Under the pieces are notes generated by a model. The model had not been told where the DNA came from. It saw only the letters and a list, made by a program, of their open reading frames with translations, and ran no database searches. Made by a program: the position numbers and the translations under genes. Source: Bradyrhizobium retamae (GTDB taxonomy: Bacteria > Pseudomonadota > Alphaproteobacteria > Rhizobiales > Xanthobacteraceae). From it: DNA of 64,000 nt. This document shows, in pieces, positions 9,144-18,457 of this stretch. The stretch is from positions 216,024 to 280,023 of the forward strand of contig NZ_LLYA01000192.1 of NCBI RefSeq assembly GCF_001440415.1, read 5' to 3'. The first letter of the stretch is position 1. Each line of letters starts with the position of its first letter.

Positions 9144-10526
9144 TTACGCCTTTGCTTGCAAGGCGGCCAGCAGCCTGGGCACAAACTTGTTCACCCAGAA
9201 CATTTTTTTGCTGCCCTTGACCACCACCACGTCCCCGTCCCGCAGCAATGCGGCGATTTGTTGGGGATCGAGCGTCGCCGGGTCTTCGTGCCAGCCGAGC
9301 GCCCGCTCTGCCGGCACGAGGTCGTATAGATGGCGCATCAATGGGCCGACGCAGTAGATGCCGTCGAGGCCCGGCAGGTCTTTGGCGAGCTTCTCGTGAT
9401 AGGCGGGCGCATCGGCGCCCAATTCCAGCATGTCGCCGAGAATGGCAATACGCCGGCCTGATTTCACCGGCCGCGCCTTCAGGCTGCCGAGCGCAGCCAC
9501 CATGCTGGCCGGGTTGCCGTTGAAACTGTCGTCGATCACGGTCACGCCGTGGGCCGTCTGCTCCACGCCGCGGCCGGTCATGATGCCGACATCGCCGAGT
9601 TCCTTCGCCAGCACCGCCGGATCGAGCCCCGCAGCATGAATCGACGCCAGCGCAGCCAACGCGTTGTGCAGACGATGCGGCGCACCTGGCGTCAGGCCGA
9701 ACTCAAGTGGCTTGCCGTTCACCCGCGCGGCGACGTCCCAGCTCTCGCCGCGGCCGGTATGCCTCAATGCGTGAATATCCGAACCTTCGCCGAAGCGAAC
9801 GATCTTGCCGATCCATTCCGGCGCCAGGACATCATCAGGCAACACCAGCACGCCATCTTTCGGCAGGCCCTGCGCGATGCTCACCTTCTCGCGCCGGATC
9901 GCCTCCAGGCTGCCGAGCTTTTCCAGATGCACTGGCTGCACGTTCACCACCAGCGCCACCGTCGGTTTTGTCAGCTCGCTAAGCCGCGCAATCTCGCCGG
10001 TCTGGTTCATGCCCATCTCGACCACCCACACGCTCGCTTGCGGGCTGGCGTTGCACAGCGTCAGCGGCACGCCCCAGAAATTGTTGAAGCTGCTTGGGCT
10101 CGCGTAGGCGGCAGGATAGGCGGCGAGGAATTCCTTGGTGCTGGTCTTGCCGGCGCTGCCGGTGAGCCCGATCACCGGCCCGGCAAAGCGCGCCCGCGCC
10201 GCGCGCGCCAGCGCCCAAAGGCCATCGATCAGCGTATCCTTGACGATCAATTGCGGAACGCGGACGCTGTCGATGGCGTGCGGGACGATCATCGCCACCG
10301 CGCCGGCCGCCTCGGCCTTGTCGGCGAATTCCCAGCCGTCGCGCGCGCTGGCGAAACTGGAGATGAAGCCGCCGCTCGGGATGCCGCTCAACGCCACGAA
10401 CAGGCTTCCGGGCTTCACCAGCCGGCTGTCCTGCGTGACGAAATCAACCGGCGTGTCGGGGTACTCGCCTGACAGCCCCAGCGCGTGCGCAATCTCGGCA
10501 ACCGTCCACAATGGCGTCGCGCTCAT
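9144..10526 (-). CDS. murF: UDP-MurNAc-tripeptide--D-Ala-D-Ala ligase MurF
   Basis: This ligase attaches D-Ala-D-Ala to UDP-MurNAc-tripeptide, completing the pentapeptide. It has the P-loop GLTGSAGKTSTKEFL, FNNFWGVPLTLCNA, VVEMGMNQTGEIARL, and IDDSFNGNPASMVAAL. Its ATG overlaps the murE stop in an ATGA arrangement (10523-10526), which suggests translational coupling. Length is 460 aa, normal for the family. Confidence 0.96.
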   Translation of the reverse strand: MSATPLWTVAEIAHALGLSGEYPDTPVDFVTQDSRLVKPGSLFVALSGIPSGGFISSFASARDGWEFADKAEAAGAVAMIVPHAIDSVRVPQLIVKDTLIDGLWALARAARARFAGPVIGLTGSAGKTSTKEFLAAYPAAYASPSSFNNFWGVPLTLCNASPQASVWVVEMGMNQTGEIARLSELTKPTVALVVNVQPVHLEKLGSLEAIRREKVSIAQGLPKDGVLVLPDDVLAPEWIGKIVRFGEGSDIHALRHTGRGESWDVAARVNGKPLEFGLTPGAPHRLHNALAALASIHAAGLDPAVLAKELGDVGIMTGRGVEQTAHGVTVIDDSFNGNPASMVAALGSLKARPVKSGRRIAILGDMLELGADAPAYHEKLAKDLPGLDGIYCVGPLMRHLYDLVPAERALGWHEDPATLDPQQIAALLRDGDVVVVKGSKKMFWVNKFVPRLLAALQAKA

Positions 10527-11980
10527 GCCACCCTCGTTGCGAGCGCGGCCGCCACCGCCTCATGATCGCTGAAAGGCAAAACCTTGTCGCCGACGATCTG
10601 GCCGGTCTCGTGACCCTTGCCGGCGATCAGTAATGCATCGCCAGGCTGCAGCGCAGCGATCCCTGCCCGGATCGCTTCCGCGCGATCGCCGATATCTGTT
10701 GCGCCCTTCGCCGCAGCCAGAATGGCGGCGCGGATTGCAGCCGGATTTTCGCTGCGCGGATTATCGTCGGTGACGATGACCTGGTCGGCGTTCTCGGCCG
10801 CGATCGCGCCCATGATGGGACGCTTACCGGCGTCGCGATCGCCGCCGGCGCCGAAGATCACGACGAGCTTGCGCTTCGCGTAAGGCCGCAGCGCCTGCAG
10901 CGCCTTGGCCAGCGCATCCGGTTTGTGCGCGTAATCGACGAAGATCGGCGCGCCATTGTGCTCACCGACCCGCTCCAGCCGGCCCTTGGCGCCTTCGAGA
11001 TGTTCGAGCGTCTCGAACACCGCCGCCGGCTCGCTGCCCGTGCCGATCGCGAGCCCCGCGGCAACCAGCGCGTTCTCGATCTGGAATTCGCCGACCAGCG
11101 GCAGCTTGACCGTGTAGTTGCGTCCGCGATGCGTCAGCGCCAGATCTTGCGCAAATCCTTCGACGGTGACGCCAACAAGGCGGATGCCTTCGCCGGCGCC
11201 ATCGGCATTGCTGCCGACGGCGATGATCCGCAATCCCCGCGCCTCTGCCGCCTCGATCACTTGCTGCGAACAATCATGATCGGCCGAAATCACGGCCGCG
11301 CCATCCGGCATGATCAGATCGCGGAACAGCCGCAGCTTCGCGGCGAGGTAATGCGCCTCGTCAGGATGGTAATCCATATGGTCGCGCGAGAGATTGGTGA
11401 AGCCGCCGGCGGCGATGCGCACGCCGTCGAGCCGGAACTGGTCGAGCCCGTGCGAGGAGGCCTCGAAAGCCAGATGCGTCACGCCATCGCCCGCGATCTC
11501 GTCGAGTTGCCTGTGCAGCGCAATCGGGTCCGGCGTCGTCACCGAACCGTAGACCGTGCGCTTTTGCGACACCAGACCGATGGTACCGATGCTGGCGGAG
11601 GCGTGGCCGACCCGTTCCCAGATCTGGCGCGTGAACGCCGCGACCGAGGTCTTGCCGCTGGTCCCGGTCACCGCCGCGATGGTTGCGGGCTGACGCGGAT
11701 AAAATCTCGCCGCCGCCAGCGCTAGCGCGCGGCGCGGATTCGGCGTGATGACGAAGGGAACGCGGGCGTCCGAAGGGATACGCTCGCCGGCTACCGCAAC
11801 GGCACCCGCCTTGACCGCGGAATCAATGAAGCGCGCGCCGTCGGTTTTGGTCCCCGCGAGCGCGAAGAACAGATCACCGGGCTTCACCGCGCGGCTGTCG
11901 GCGCTAAGGCCTTTCACATCGACAGCTTCCGCCTGCGGTTCGATCGCAGCGTCATCGCTGAAGAGGTCGCGAAGTTTCAT
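10523..11980 (-). CDS. murE: UDP-MurNAc-L-Ala-D-Glu--meso-diaminopimelate ligase MurE
   Basis: This ligase adds the third stem-peptide residue. The DNPRSENP motif is the signature of meso-diaminopimelate-adding MurE rather than lysine-adding enzymes. Other motifs are the P-loop TGTSGKTSVAAFTRQ, TNLSRDHMDYHPDEAHY, VDYAHKPDALAKAL and IFGAGGDRDAGKRP. I chose the ATG giving MKLRDLFSDDA (485 aa) over a TTG five codons upstream because homologues start that way. The stop overlaps the murF start. Confidence 0.96.
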   Translation of the reverse strand: MKLRDLFSDDAAIEPQAEAVDVKGLSADSRAVKPGDLFFALAGTKTDGARFIDSAVKAGAVAVAGERIPSDARVPFVITPNPRRALALAAARFYPRQPATIAAVTGTSGKTSVAAFTRQIWERVGHASASIGTIGLVSQKRTVYGSVTTPDPIALHRQLDEIAGDGVTHLAFEASSHGLDQFRLDGVRIAAGGFTNLSRDHMDYHPDEAHYLAAKLRLFRDLIMPDGAAVISADHDCSQQVIEAAEARGLRIIAVGSNADGAGEGIRLVGVTVEGFAQDLALTHRGRNYTVKLPLVGEFQIENALVAAGLAIGTGSEPAAVFETLEHLEGAKGRLERVGEHNGAPIFVDYAHKPDALAKALQALRPYAKRKLVVIFGAGGDRDAGKRPIMGAIAAENADQVIVTDDNPRSENPAAIRAAILAAAKGATDIGDRAEAIRAGIAALQPGDALLIAGKGHETGQIVGDKVLPFSDHEAVAAALATRVA

Positions 11981-12060
11981 CTTGTTCCAGTCCAAACGCT
12001 TCGCGTTTGTCGCGAGGGAAAACCGGTCTCCACCTTTCCGGATTATGCTCCTCTTACGCC

Positions 12061-13812
12061 TTACTGGGTTGTCTTCGATGCTGCAAGAATAAGGCGGTCG
12101 GACGGCGGCAGGTCGAAGCGCGGCTCAATGCCCAGGAGTGGGCCGATGCGGGCAATCACCTTGCCGCCGGTCGGCACCGCGTTCCAGCCCGAGGTGATGA
12201 AGCCATGGGTTTCCGGCAGCGCCTTCGGCTCGTCCAGCATGACCAGCAACTGATACTGCGGATTGTCAGCCGGGATGATCGCGGTGAAGGAATTGAGCAC
12301 CTGTTTCTTGGAATAGCGGCCGTTGACCACCTTTTCCGAGGTACCGGTCTTGCCGCCGATATAGTAGCCCTTCACGTCGGCCTTCTTGGCGGTTCCGATC
12401 TCGGCGTTCAGCCGCATCAGATAGCGCATCTTGTCGGAGGTTTCGGTTCGGAGCACCTTCTTGGCGATGGCCCGCGCCTCCTCTTCCGACCGCTTGAGGA
12501 AGGTCGGGGGAATCAGAAGACCGCCATTGATGCAGGCATTGATGCCCATCACCGCCTGCAGCGGCGCCACTGCGATACCATGGCCGAAGGAAGCCGTGAT
12601 GGTGTTGAGCTCGGTCCAGCGCTTCGGCACGATTGGGGACGCGCTTTCCGGCAGCTCGGTGCGCAGCCGGTCCATCTGGCCGAGCTTTTTCAAGAATGCC
12701 TTGTGGGCTTCCACGCCTTGCGCCAGCGCGATCTTGGCCGCGCCAACGTTGGAGGAGAAGGTGAACACTTCCGACAGCGTGATCGCGCGGCCGACCGGAT
12801 GGGTGTCGTGAATGGTGAACTTGCCGAACTTTAGCGTCCCGCGCCCGTCATAGAGCGTGTTGAGGTTGGCCTTGCCGGAATCCAGTGCCATCGCCAGCGT
12901 CAGCGCCTTGAAGGTCGATCCCATTTCGAACACGCCCGTGGTCAGGCGGTTGATGCGCTCGGGGTCGTGCGCCTCTTTCGGATTGTTCGGATCGAAATCC
13001 GGCAGCGACACCAGGGCTATGATCTCGCCGGTCCTGACATTGGAGACGAGGCCGGAAGCTGCCTTGGCCTTGTACTTCTCTTTCGCCTTCAACAATTCGT
13101 CGCGCAGCGCGTGTTCGACGCGCAGGTCGATCGACAGTTCCACCGGCTTTTGCAGCCGATCGGTGGCGAAGCCGGCGCGGTGCAGGTCGGCCAGGCCGTT
13201 ATTGTCCAGCCACTTCTCCATCCCGGCGATGCCCGCGTTGTCGATGTTGACGAGGCCGATCAGATGCGCGACCGCGGCGCCGGTCGGATAGACGCGCTTG
13301 TTCTCGCGCAGGAAGCCGATGCCGGGAATGCCGAGCTTGTGAATGTCGTGCTGCTGTTTTGGCGTGATCTCGCGCTTCAGCCACACAAATCCCTTGCGCG
13401 ACGACAGGCGCGTGCGCGCCTCCGCGGTGTCGAGGTCCGGCAGCGCCGCGGTCAGAAGTTCGATTGCCTCGTCCTTGTCGATGATGCGCCTGGGTTCGCC
13501 GAACAGGCTCGGCGCCTTGACGTCGGTCGCCAGCACCTCGCCGTTACGATCGACGATGTCGGGCCGCGCGGTTGCAATCGCGTCCTGCGAGGCGGCGCGG
13601 CGGCCGCCGTGGCTGTCGGCGCCGATGGCGAACATCACCAGACGTCCGGCCAGCACCGCATAGATTGCCGCAAACAGCAGGATCGCAAGGCCCACCCGCG
13701 CCCGCGCCTTGACGGCGCGGTCGACGTTGCGCCCATAGAGCAGGCTGCGGATCAGCCGCCGCCGCCACGGTTCCGCGGACCTCCTGGAGTTGGCAAGCGC
13801 GCGGCCGGTCAT
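12061..13812 (-). CDS. ftsI: Peptidoglycan D,D-transpeptidase FtsI (PBP3)
   Basis: The septal class B penicillin-binding protein that crosslinks peptidoglycan with FtsW. Residues 1-32 are basic and cytoplasmic, and one membrane anchor spans about 36-56. A dimerisation region follows, then the transpeptidase domain with all three active-site motifs: SxxK (GSTFKALTLA), SxN (SSNVGAAK) and KTG (GGKTGTSEKV). Length is 583 aa. The ATG overlaps the ftsL stop by four bases (ATGA). Confidence 0.95.
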   Translation of the reverse strand: MTGRALANSRRSAEPWRRRLIRSLLYGRNVDRAVKARARVGLAILLFAAIYAVLAGRLVMFAIGADSHGGRRAASQDAIATARPDIVDRNGEVLATDVKAPSLFGEPRRIIDKDEAIELLTAALPDLDTAEARTRLSSRKGFVWLKREITPKQQHDIHKLGIPGIGFLRENKRVYPTGAAVAHLIGLVNIDNAGIAGMEKWLDNNGLADLHRAGFATDRLQKPVELSIDLRVEHALRDELLKAKEKYKAKAASGLVSNVRTGEIIALVSLPDFDPNNPKEAHDPERINRLTTGVFEMGSTFKALTLAMALDSGKANLNTLYDGRGTLKFGKFTIHDTHPVGRAITLSEVFTFSSNVGAAKIALAQGVEAHKAFLKKLGQMDRLRTELPESASPIVPKRWTELNTITASFGHGIAVAPLQAVMGINACINGGLLIPPTFLKRSEEEARAIAKKVLRTETSDKMRYLMRLNAEIGTAKKADVKGYYIGGKTGTSEKVVNGRYSKKQVLNSFTAIIPADNPQYQLLVMLDEPKALPETHGFITSGWNAVPTGGKVIARIGPLLGIEPRFDLPPSDRLILAASKTTQ

Positions 13813-14201
13813 TGCTGATCTCCCGGTGCGGGCACGGAGCCGGTCGTGGGCGGCGCCTCGGCGGCAGCCTCGATGGTGTTGATCATCGCGCCGATCGGAT
13901 CGGGCGCACCCGGCCGCGCAAAAGCCGGTGGTCGTTCGGGCAAATTCTTCAGTTGGTCATACTGCGTGGCGACCAGCGGCTTCAGGCTGAGATGGCGCTC
14001 GGCAAGTCCCTGCAGCCGCAGCGGCGCATCGAGCTTGGCCCATTCCGCGCGCAGCGCCGCAATCGCATCGCGCTGCTCGCGTATCTCGGCGTTGAGCCGC
14101 AGCACACGCTCGACGCGCGCGGTCGATTCCATCTTGATCCGGTAGACATAGGCGGCTGCGAACACCAGCACGCCGATGACGAGGAAGTGGATGATCCGCA
14201 C
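13809..14201 (-). CDS. ftsL: Cell division protein FtsL
   Basis: A small bitopic division protein of the FtsQLB scaffold. The 130-aa product has a short cytoplasmic start, one membrane segment (FLVIGVLVFAAAYVYRI), and a coiled-coil-like stretch (ERVLRLNAEIREQRDAIAALRAEW, described here only in outline), followed by a proline-rich tail. I chose the GTG at 14201, two bases past the rsmH stop, because longer frames would begin inside rsmH. FtsL is poorly conserved, so the call rests on size, topology and its position between rsmH and ftsI. Confidence 0.88.
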   Translation of the reverse strand: MRIIHFLVIGVLVFAAAYVYRIKMESTARVERVLRLNAEIREQRDAIAALRAEWAKLDAPLRLQGLAERHLSLKPLVATQYDQLKNLPERPPAFARPGAPDPIGAMINTIEAAAEAPPTTGSVPAPGDQQ

Positions 14202-14203
14202 GA

Positions 14204-15193
14204 TCAGCTTCCCCTCATCACGTCGGCAAGCGTAGGCCACGCCGGCAGGCGTCCTGCTGCATGCGCCGGCGCCGCGGTGCGCTCGGCAGCGCGCAGTTTT
14301 GCGGAACGCGCGCGCGGATTGGCGGCAAGCTCGGCTTCACCGGGGGTAACCGGACGCTTCGTCAGAATCTGAAAACTCGGCGCCGCCTGTGCCACTTCGG
14401 GCAAATGCCGCGAACCGCCGCCAGCCTTGCCGCGCGCGTTGAAAAAATCCTTGACGATGCGGTCTTCCAGCGAATGAAACGACACGACGACCAGCCGCCC
14501 GCCGGGCCTCAGTACGCGCTCCGCCGCCGCAAGCGCGAGGTGCAGTTCGTCGAGCTCGGCGTTGACGAAGATCCGCAAGCCCTGGAACGTCCGCGTCGCA
14601 GGGTGAATCTCGTTGGGCTTTGAGCGAACCACCCTGCCGACGATATCGGCCAGTTGTTGGGTGGTCGTAATCGGCGCCTCCTTGCGCGCCGCCACGATGG
14701 CGCGCGCGACGGCGCGGGAATGGCGCTCTTCGCCGAAGATATAGATGATATTGGCGAGATCGGTTTCGGAGGCCTTCGCCACCACATCGGCCGCCGTCGG
14801 CCCGTCGTGACCCATCCGCATGTCGAGCGGGCCGCCGAGCCGGAACGAGAAGCCACGGTCGGCCTGATCGAGTTGCATCGAGGAAACGCCGACGTCCATC
14901 ACGACGCCGTCCACGGCAGGCACACCTTGCGCCGCGCAGATTTCCGCCAGGTTGGAGAATCGGTCCTCGACCAGGGTCAGCCGGCCGCCGGACTGCTCGA
15001 CCAGGTCGAACCCACCGGCAACCGCCGTCCGGTCGCGATCGATGCCGATGACCTGTGTTCCCGGGATATCGAGAATCGCGCGGCTGTAGCCGCCGGCACC
15101 GAAGGTCGCGTCGACATAGACCCCGCCGTCCCTGGGATCGAGCATCTCGACCGCCTCGCGGCCGAGCACCGAGATGTGGCGCGGCGCACTCAT
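14204..15193 (-). CDS. rsmH: 16S rRNA (cytosine-1402 N4)-methyltransferase RsmH
   Basis: An SAM-dependent enzyme (MraW) that methylates C1402 of 16S rRNA; by convention it is the first or second dcw gene. Motifs: the SAM site DATFGAGGYSRAIL, GVSSMQLDQADRGFSF, GPLDMRMG, TFQGLRIFVN and VVSFHSLEDRIVKDFF. The chosen ATG gives MSAPRHISVLGREAVEML (329 aa). The frame is open for a further 61 codons upstream, but that part looks unlike any RsmH. No mraZ precedes it. Confidence 0.95.
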   Translation of the reverse strand: MSAPRHISVLGREAVEMLDPRDGGVYVDATFGAGGYSRAILDIPGTQVIGIDRDRTAVAGGFDLVEQSGGRLTLVEDRFSNLAEICAAQGVPAVDGVVMDVGVSSMQLDQADRGFSFRLGGPLDMRMGHDGPTAADVVAKASETDLANIIYIFGEERHSRAVARAIVAARKEAPITTTQQLADIVGRVVRSKPNEIHPATRTFQGLRIFVNAELDELHLALAAAERVLRPGGRLVVVSFHSLEDRIVKDFFNARGKAGGGSRHLPEVAQAAPSFQILTKRPVTPGEAELAANPRARSAKLRAAERTAAPAHAAGRLPAWPTLADVMRGS

Positions 15194-15739
15194 GCGCCGT
15201 CCTCTGGCGTTTTCCAGTCTGTGGTACGAAAACTGGACGCGAACGGGCCCATTGCGCCTCAAATCTCTGCGCTTCGCCGGGCTTTTCCGGCCAAATGGCC
15301 GCGAACAGGTGGGATTGCCACCTCTCGCCCGGCCCCGCGACCCCTCATTTCCAGACGGAATTTGCTGGGTTGCCATGGCATTTTCGAGCGTGAAAGAGGG
15401 CGTCGGCCGTCCCCAACCCGGTTCGGCTATTCACCACTTAGTAACGGCACTTAGCGTTAAGAAAGCGTTGATGGTCGACCGCGGCTTTTCCGCGCCTTCG
15501 AGACACTGAAAAATGGTGATGCGCCTCGCCCACACTTGGTCAAAATACGAGAGGGAACTCGGCCGCCGCATTGCGCGGGCACGCGGTAAATGAATAGTAA
15601 ATGATATTGCCGTTTGAACACGATGTTGCCGCTCTGCTGCCCGGTTTGGGTTTAAAAAATGGCTTCTGGTTCGTTCACATCTGCTGGTATTGATTCGAGG
15701 CGTCAACGCGCCCTTCCCGTTCCCAGGGCCAACGCCGAC
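15194..15739. other. Divergent intergenic region between rsmH and the amidase
   Basis: About 546 bases between divergent genes must hold the promoters for the dcw cluster (minus) and the amidase (plus). I see no mraZ-like frame and no structural RNA. The part nearest the amidase is relatively AT-rich (for example TTTAAAAAATGG at 15651). I could not fix a convincing -35/-10 pair on either strand. Confidence 0.5.
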
Positions 15740-16528
15740 ATGAAGACCTTTACCCCAGATTCCTCGATCGCATCCGACGTCATCCCGTCGCCGAACTATG
15801 GCGACCGCAACAACGGTCGCGTGGCCGATATGATCCTGCTGCACTACACCGGCATGCCGGATGTGGAAGGCGCGATCGCCCAGCTCTGCACCCCCGGCAC
15901 CGACGTCTCAGCCCACTACATCGTGCTGGAGGACGGCCGCATCGTGCAGAGCGTGCCGGAAGCCAAGCGCGCCTGGCACGCCGGCGTATCCTCTTGGGCC
16001 GGCGAGGAAGACATCAATTCCTGCTCGATCGGCGTTGAGATCATCAACAGCGGCCACGACTGGGGCTATCCGGATTTCCCATCGCGCCAGATCGCCGCCG
16101 TGATCGCGCTGTGCCGGGGCATCATGCTCCGCCGCAAGATACCTGCGCATCGCGTGCTCGCACATTCCGACGTTGCGCCGGCGCGCAAGAAGGATCCCGG
16201 CGAAAAATTCCCGTGGCACTTGCTGGCGAATTCCGGCGTCGGCCATTGGGTGCAGCCGGCGCCGATCGTGCGCGGCGAAACGCTCAAGCTCGGCAGCATC
16301 TCAGACGACGTCGCGAACATGCAGGCAGCGCTCGCCAAGTACGGCTACAACATCCCGACCCACGGCAAGTTCGACGGCCCGACCATGGAAGTGGTCACCG
16401 CGTTCCAGCGCCACTTCCGCCCCGCGCGCGTCGACGGCATCGCCGATCACTCCACCATGAGCACGCTGCATGCGCTATTGACGAGTTTGCCGGCGGACGC
16501 GGCGACAACGACGGTGGCGGCGAGGTAA
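15740..16528 (+). CDS. N-acetylmuramoyl-L-alanine amidase (Amidase_2 with peptidoglycan-binding domain)
   Basis: The 262-aa protein is a zinc amidase of the AmpD/AmiD type that cleaves the MurNAc-L-Ala bond. The N-terminal catalytic domain shows ILLHYTGM (first zinc histidine), SAHYIVLEDGRI, SIGVEIIN (catalytic Glu), and VLAHSDVAPARKKDPGEKFPW (second histidine and aspartate). A C-terminal PG_binding_1 domain follows (LKLGSISDDVANMQAALAKYG ... VTAFQRHF). I used the ATG giving MKTFTPDSS; the open frame extends 27 codons upstream but those look non-conserved. No signal peptide is evident, so a cytoplasmic recycling role like AmpD is as likely as an envelope role. Confidence 0.9.
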   Translation: MKTFTPDSSIASDVIPSPNYGDRNNGRVADMILLHYTGMPDVEGAIAQLCTPGTDVSAHYIVLEDGRIVQSVPEAKRAWHAGVSSWAGEEDINSCSIGVEIINSGHDWGYPDFPSRQIAAVIALCRGIMLRRKIPAHRVLAHSDVAPARKKDPGEKFPWHLLANSGVGHWVQPAPIVRGETLKLGSISDDVANMQAALAKYGYNIPTHGKFDGPTMEVVTAFQRHFRPARVDGIADHSTMSTLHALLTSLPADAATTTVAAR

Positions 16529-16553
16529 TTTTCAGCGCTGGTCCTATATTTCA

Positions 16554-16643
16554 CCGTCATGGCCGGGCTCGTCCCGGCCATCCACGTCTTTGTCGCAACA
16601 CAAAGAAAGGCGTGGATGCCCGGGACAAGCCCGGGCATGACGG
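16554..16643. repeat. Palindromic repeat between convergent genes
   Basis: The left half (16554 onwards, CCGTCATGGCCGGGCTCGTC) is complementary to the right half ending GGGCATGACGG at 16643. It fills the space between the convergent amidase and sigma-factor genes. The related core GGCCGGGACAAGCCCGGCC recurs at 43293-43315. It could act as a bidirectional terminator or mRNA-end stabiliser, by analogy with REP-like elements. Confidence 0.8.
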
Positions 16644-17882
16644 CTAAGAATCCATCTCCGCAATTCTTCGCGCATACAGCCTTCGCAGCGGCTCCAACTG
16701 CGTCGCCGCCGTCGCCTCCTGATACGCCTCCCGCGCCGCGTCGTGCCGGCCGAGCCGGCGCAGCAAATCAGCGCGGACGGCCGGCAGCAGCTCATAACTC
16801 TTCAGCCCACCGCGTGCCTCCAGCGCATCGACCAGATCGAGCGCCCGCGCCGGCCCATCGACCATCGACACCGCAGCGGCGTGATTGAGTTCGATCACCG
16901 GCGACGGGCTGATACGAAGCAGCACCTCGTAGAGCCCAGCGATCTGCCGCCAGTCGGTGTCTTCGAAACTGGGCGCACGCGCATGCAGCGCGGCGATCGC
17001 CGCCTGCACCGCATAGGATTGCGGCCGGCCCGGCATCCGCAGCGCCTCTTCCACGAGCAGCAATCCTTCCGCTATCTGTTCGCGATCCCATAGCGTGCGA
17101 TCTTGGTCTTCCAGCAGCACGATGTCACCGCCCGCGGTCTGGCGGCCGGCGCGCCGCGCATCATGCAGCAGCATCAGGGCGAGCAGGCCCTTGATCTCGC
17201 CGCGTCCAGGTATCAACGCATCGAGCAGCCGCGCCAGCCGAATCGCTTCGCGCGCGAGATCCGGCCGCATCAGGCCTTCCCCTGACGTCGCCGCGTACCC
17301 CTCGGTAAAGACGAGATAGACCACCGCGAGGACGCCGCGCAGCCGCGGCTCCAGCGCTTCTCGTTCCGGCACCTCATAGGGGATGCCGGCAAGACGGATT
17401 TTTTGCTTGGCCCGCAGCAGGCGTTGCGCCATCGCATCTTCGCTGGCCAGAAAGGCGCGCGCGACCTGCGCCGTCGTGAGCCCGCATACGGTGCGCAGTG
17501 TCAGCGCGACCTGCACCTCGGCAGCAAAGGAGGGGTGACAGCATGTGAAAATCAGCCGCAGCATGTCGTCGTCAAGCGCGCTGTCGGCATCCTCGCATGG
17601 TTCGGACGCGTTGAGCAGCAGCTCACGCGTCAGCTCCTGCTGCTTGCCGCGGAATGCAATGTTGCGCCTGATACGATCGACCGCCTTGTTGCGGCCGACA
17701 TTGACCAGCCAGGCGCGCGGATTGGACGGCAGGCCCGCGGCCGGCCAGCGTTCCAGCGCCACCGCGAACGCGTCCTGCAAGGCATCCTCGGCCAGATCGA
17801 AATCGCCGACGAGACGGATCAACGTGGCCAGCGCCCGCCCCGTCTCGTCGCGGAATATTTTTTCGATCTCGCGAGGTGTCAT
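16644..17882 (-). CDS. ECF sigma factor, ECF42-like with C-terminal extension
   Basis: The 412-aa protein has sigma region 2 near the N-terminus (RLVGDFDLAEDALQDAFAVAL, PRAWLVNVGRNKAVDRIRR) and region 4 (TVCGLTTAQVARAFLASEDAM, QRLLRAKQKIR). About 220 further residues of helical, TPR-like sequence follow (DUF6596-type: VLAVVYLVFTEGYAA, IRLARLLDALIPGRGEIKGLLALMLLHDARR, in parts). This architecture and an adjacent YCII/DGPF gene are the hallmarks of the ECF42 group, which has no classical anti-sigma factor. Start ATG at 17882 (MTPREIEKIF); another ATG lies 8 codons upstream. Target promoters are unknown. Confidence 0.9.
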   Translation of the reverse strand: MTPREIEKIFRDETGRALATLIRLVGDFDLAEDALQDAFAVALERWPAAGLPSNPRAWLVNVGRNKAVDRIRRNIAFRGKQQELTRELLLNASEPCEDADSALDDDMLRLIFTCCHPSFAAEVQVALTLRTVCGLTTAQVARAFLASEDAMAQRLLRAKQKIRLAGIPYEVPEREALEPRLRGVLAVVYLVFTEGYAATSGEGLMRPDLAREAIRLARLLDALIPGRGEIKGLLALMLLHDARRAGRQTAGGDIVLLEDQDRTLWDREQIAEGLLLVEEALRMPGRPQSYAVQAAIAALHARAPSFEDTDWRQIAGLYEVLLRISPSPVIELNHAAAVSMVDGPARALDLVDALEARGGLKSYELLPAVRADLLRRLGRHDAAREAYQEATAATQLEPLRRLYARRIAEMDS

Positions 17883-17900
17883 GCGATTGCGATGTTGCTC

Positions 17901-17937
17901 CGTCATTCCGGGGGCGCGAAGCGAACCCGGAATGACG
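17901..17937. repeat. Short palindromic repeat between YCII and sigma genes
   Basis: Twelve-base perfect inverted arms CGTCATTCCGGG (17901-17912) and CCCGGAATGACG (17926-17937). The element lies in the 60-base gap between the DGPF gene and the sigma gene and overlaps any upstream ribosome-binding region of the sigma gene. It is the same core as 22283-22407. Confidence 0.8.
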
Positions 17938-17946
17938 GCTTCGCCG

Positions 17947-18297
17947 TCAGTCATAGACCATGATCGGCCTGACCTCGATCGAACCAACCTTGGCGGTGGG
18001 AATTCTGGCGGCAATGCCCAGCGCCTCATCGAGATCCTTGGCTTCGACCAGATAATAGCCGCCGAGCTGCTCGCGGGTCTCCGCAAACGGACCGTCCGTG
18101 GTCAACATCTTGCCGTCGCGAACGCGCACGGTTGTAGCGGCCGCAGTCATTTGCAGGGCGTCGCCGGCTTTGAAGTTGCCGCTCTGGATGATGGATTGGG
18201 TGAAGGCACGGTATTCCGCCGTCATCTTCTGGAGCTCGGAAGCGTCCATCTTTGCCTGCTCGGCTTCGTTCCGATAGATTAACAAAAGATATTGCAT
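17947..18297 (-). CDS. YCII/DGPF-domain protein, partner of the ECF42 sigma factor
   Basis: The 116-aa protein starts MQYLLLIYRNEAEQ and carries the diagnostic TTDGPFAETREQLGGYYLVEA segment (DGPF motif near residues 68-71) and ends EVRPIMVYD. YCII-fold proteins are small ferredoxin-like proteins, and DGPF forms regularly sit beside ECF42 sigma genes. It is immediately upstream of the sigma gene on the same strand, so one transcript is likely. Its biochemical role is not established. Confidence 0.9.
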   Translation of the reverse strand: MQYLLLIYRNEAEQAKMDASELQKMTAEYRAFTQSIIQSGNFKAGDALQMTAAATTVRVRDGKMLTTDGPFAETREQLGGYYLVEAKDLDEALGIAARIPTAKVGSIEVRPIMVYD

Positions 18298-18457
18298 ATC
18301 GATGTCTCCTTCTGGTCGGCTGGATTGCCGCCCCACAGTCGAACGAGCCCCCGCAAGAACGACATCGCCGGGGAGATTATTTTTGCCGATGGAGCAGCTC
18401 TTCAGGGGCAGAATTTCTGCCGCCGTTGGCCGGAGAGCCCATCATGGCCGCCGGAAT

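Noticed and set aside
8077..9357. 426-codon plus-strand frame
   Set aside because: Mirror of mraY and the start of the murF region; composition is Arg/His/Asp-rich and no family matches.
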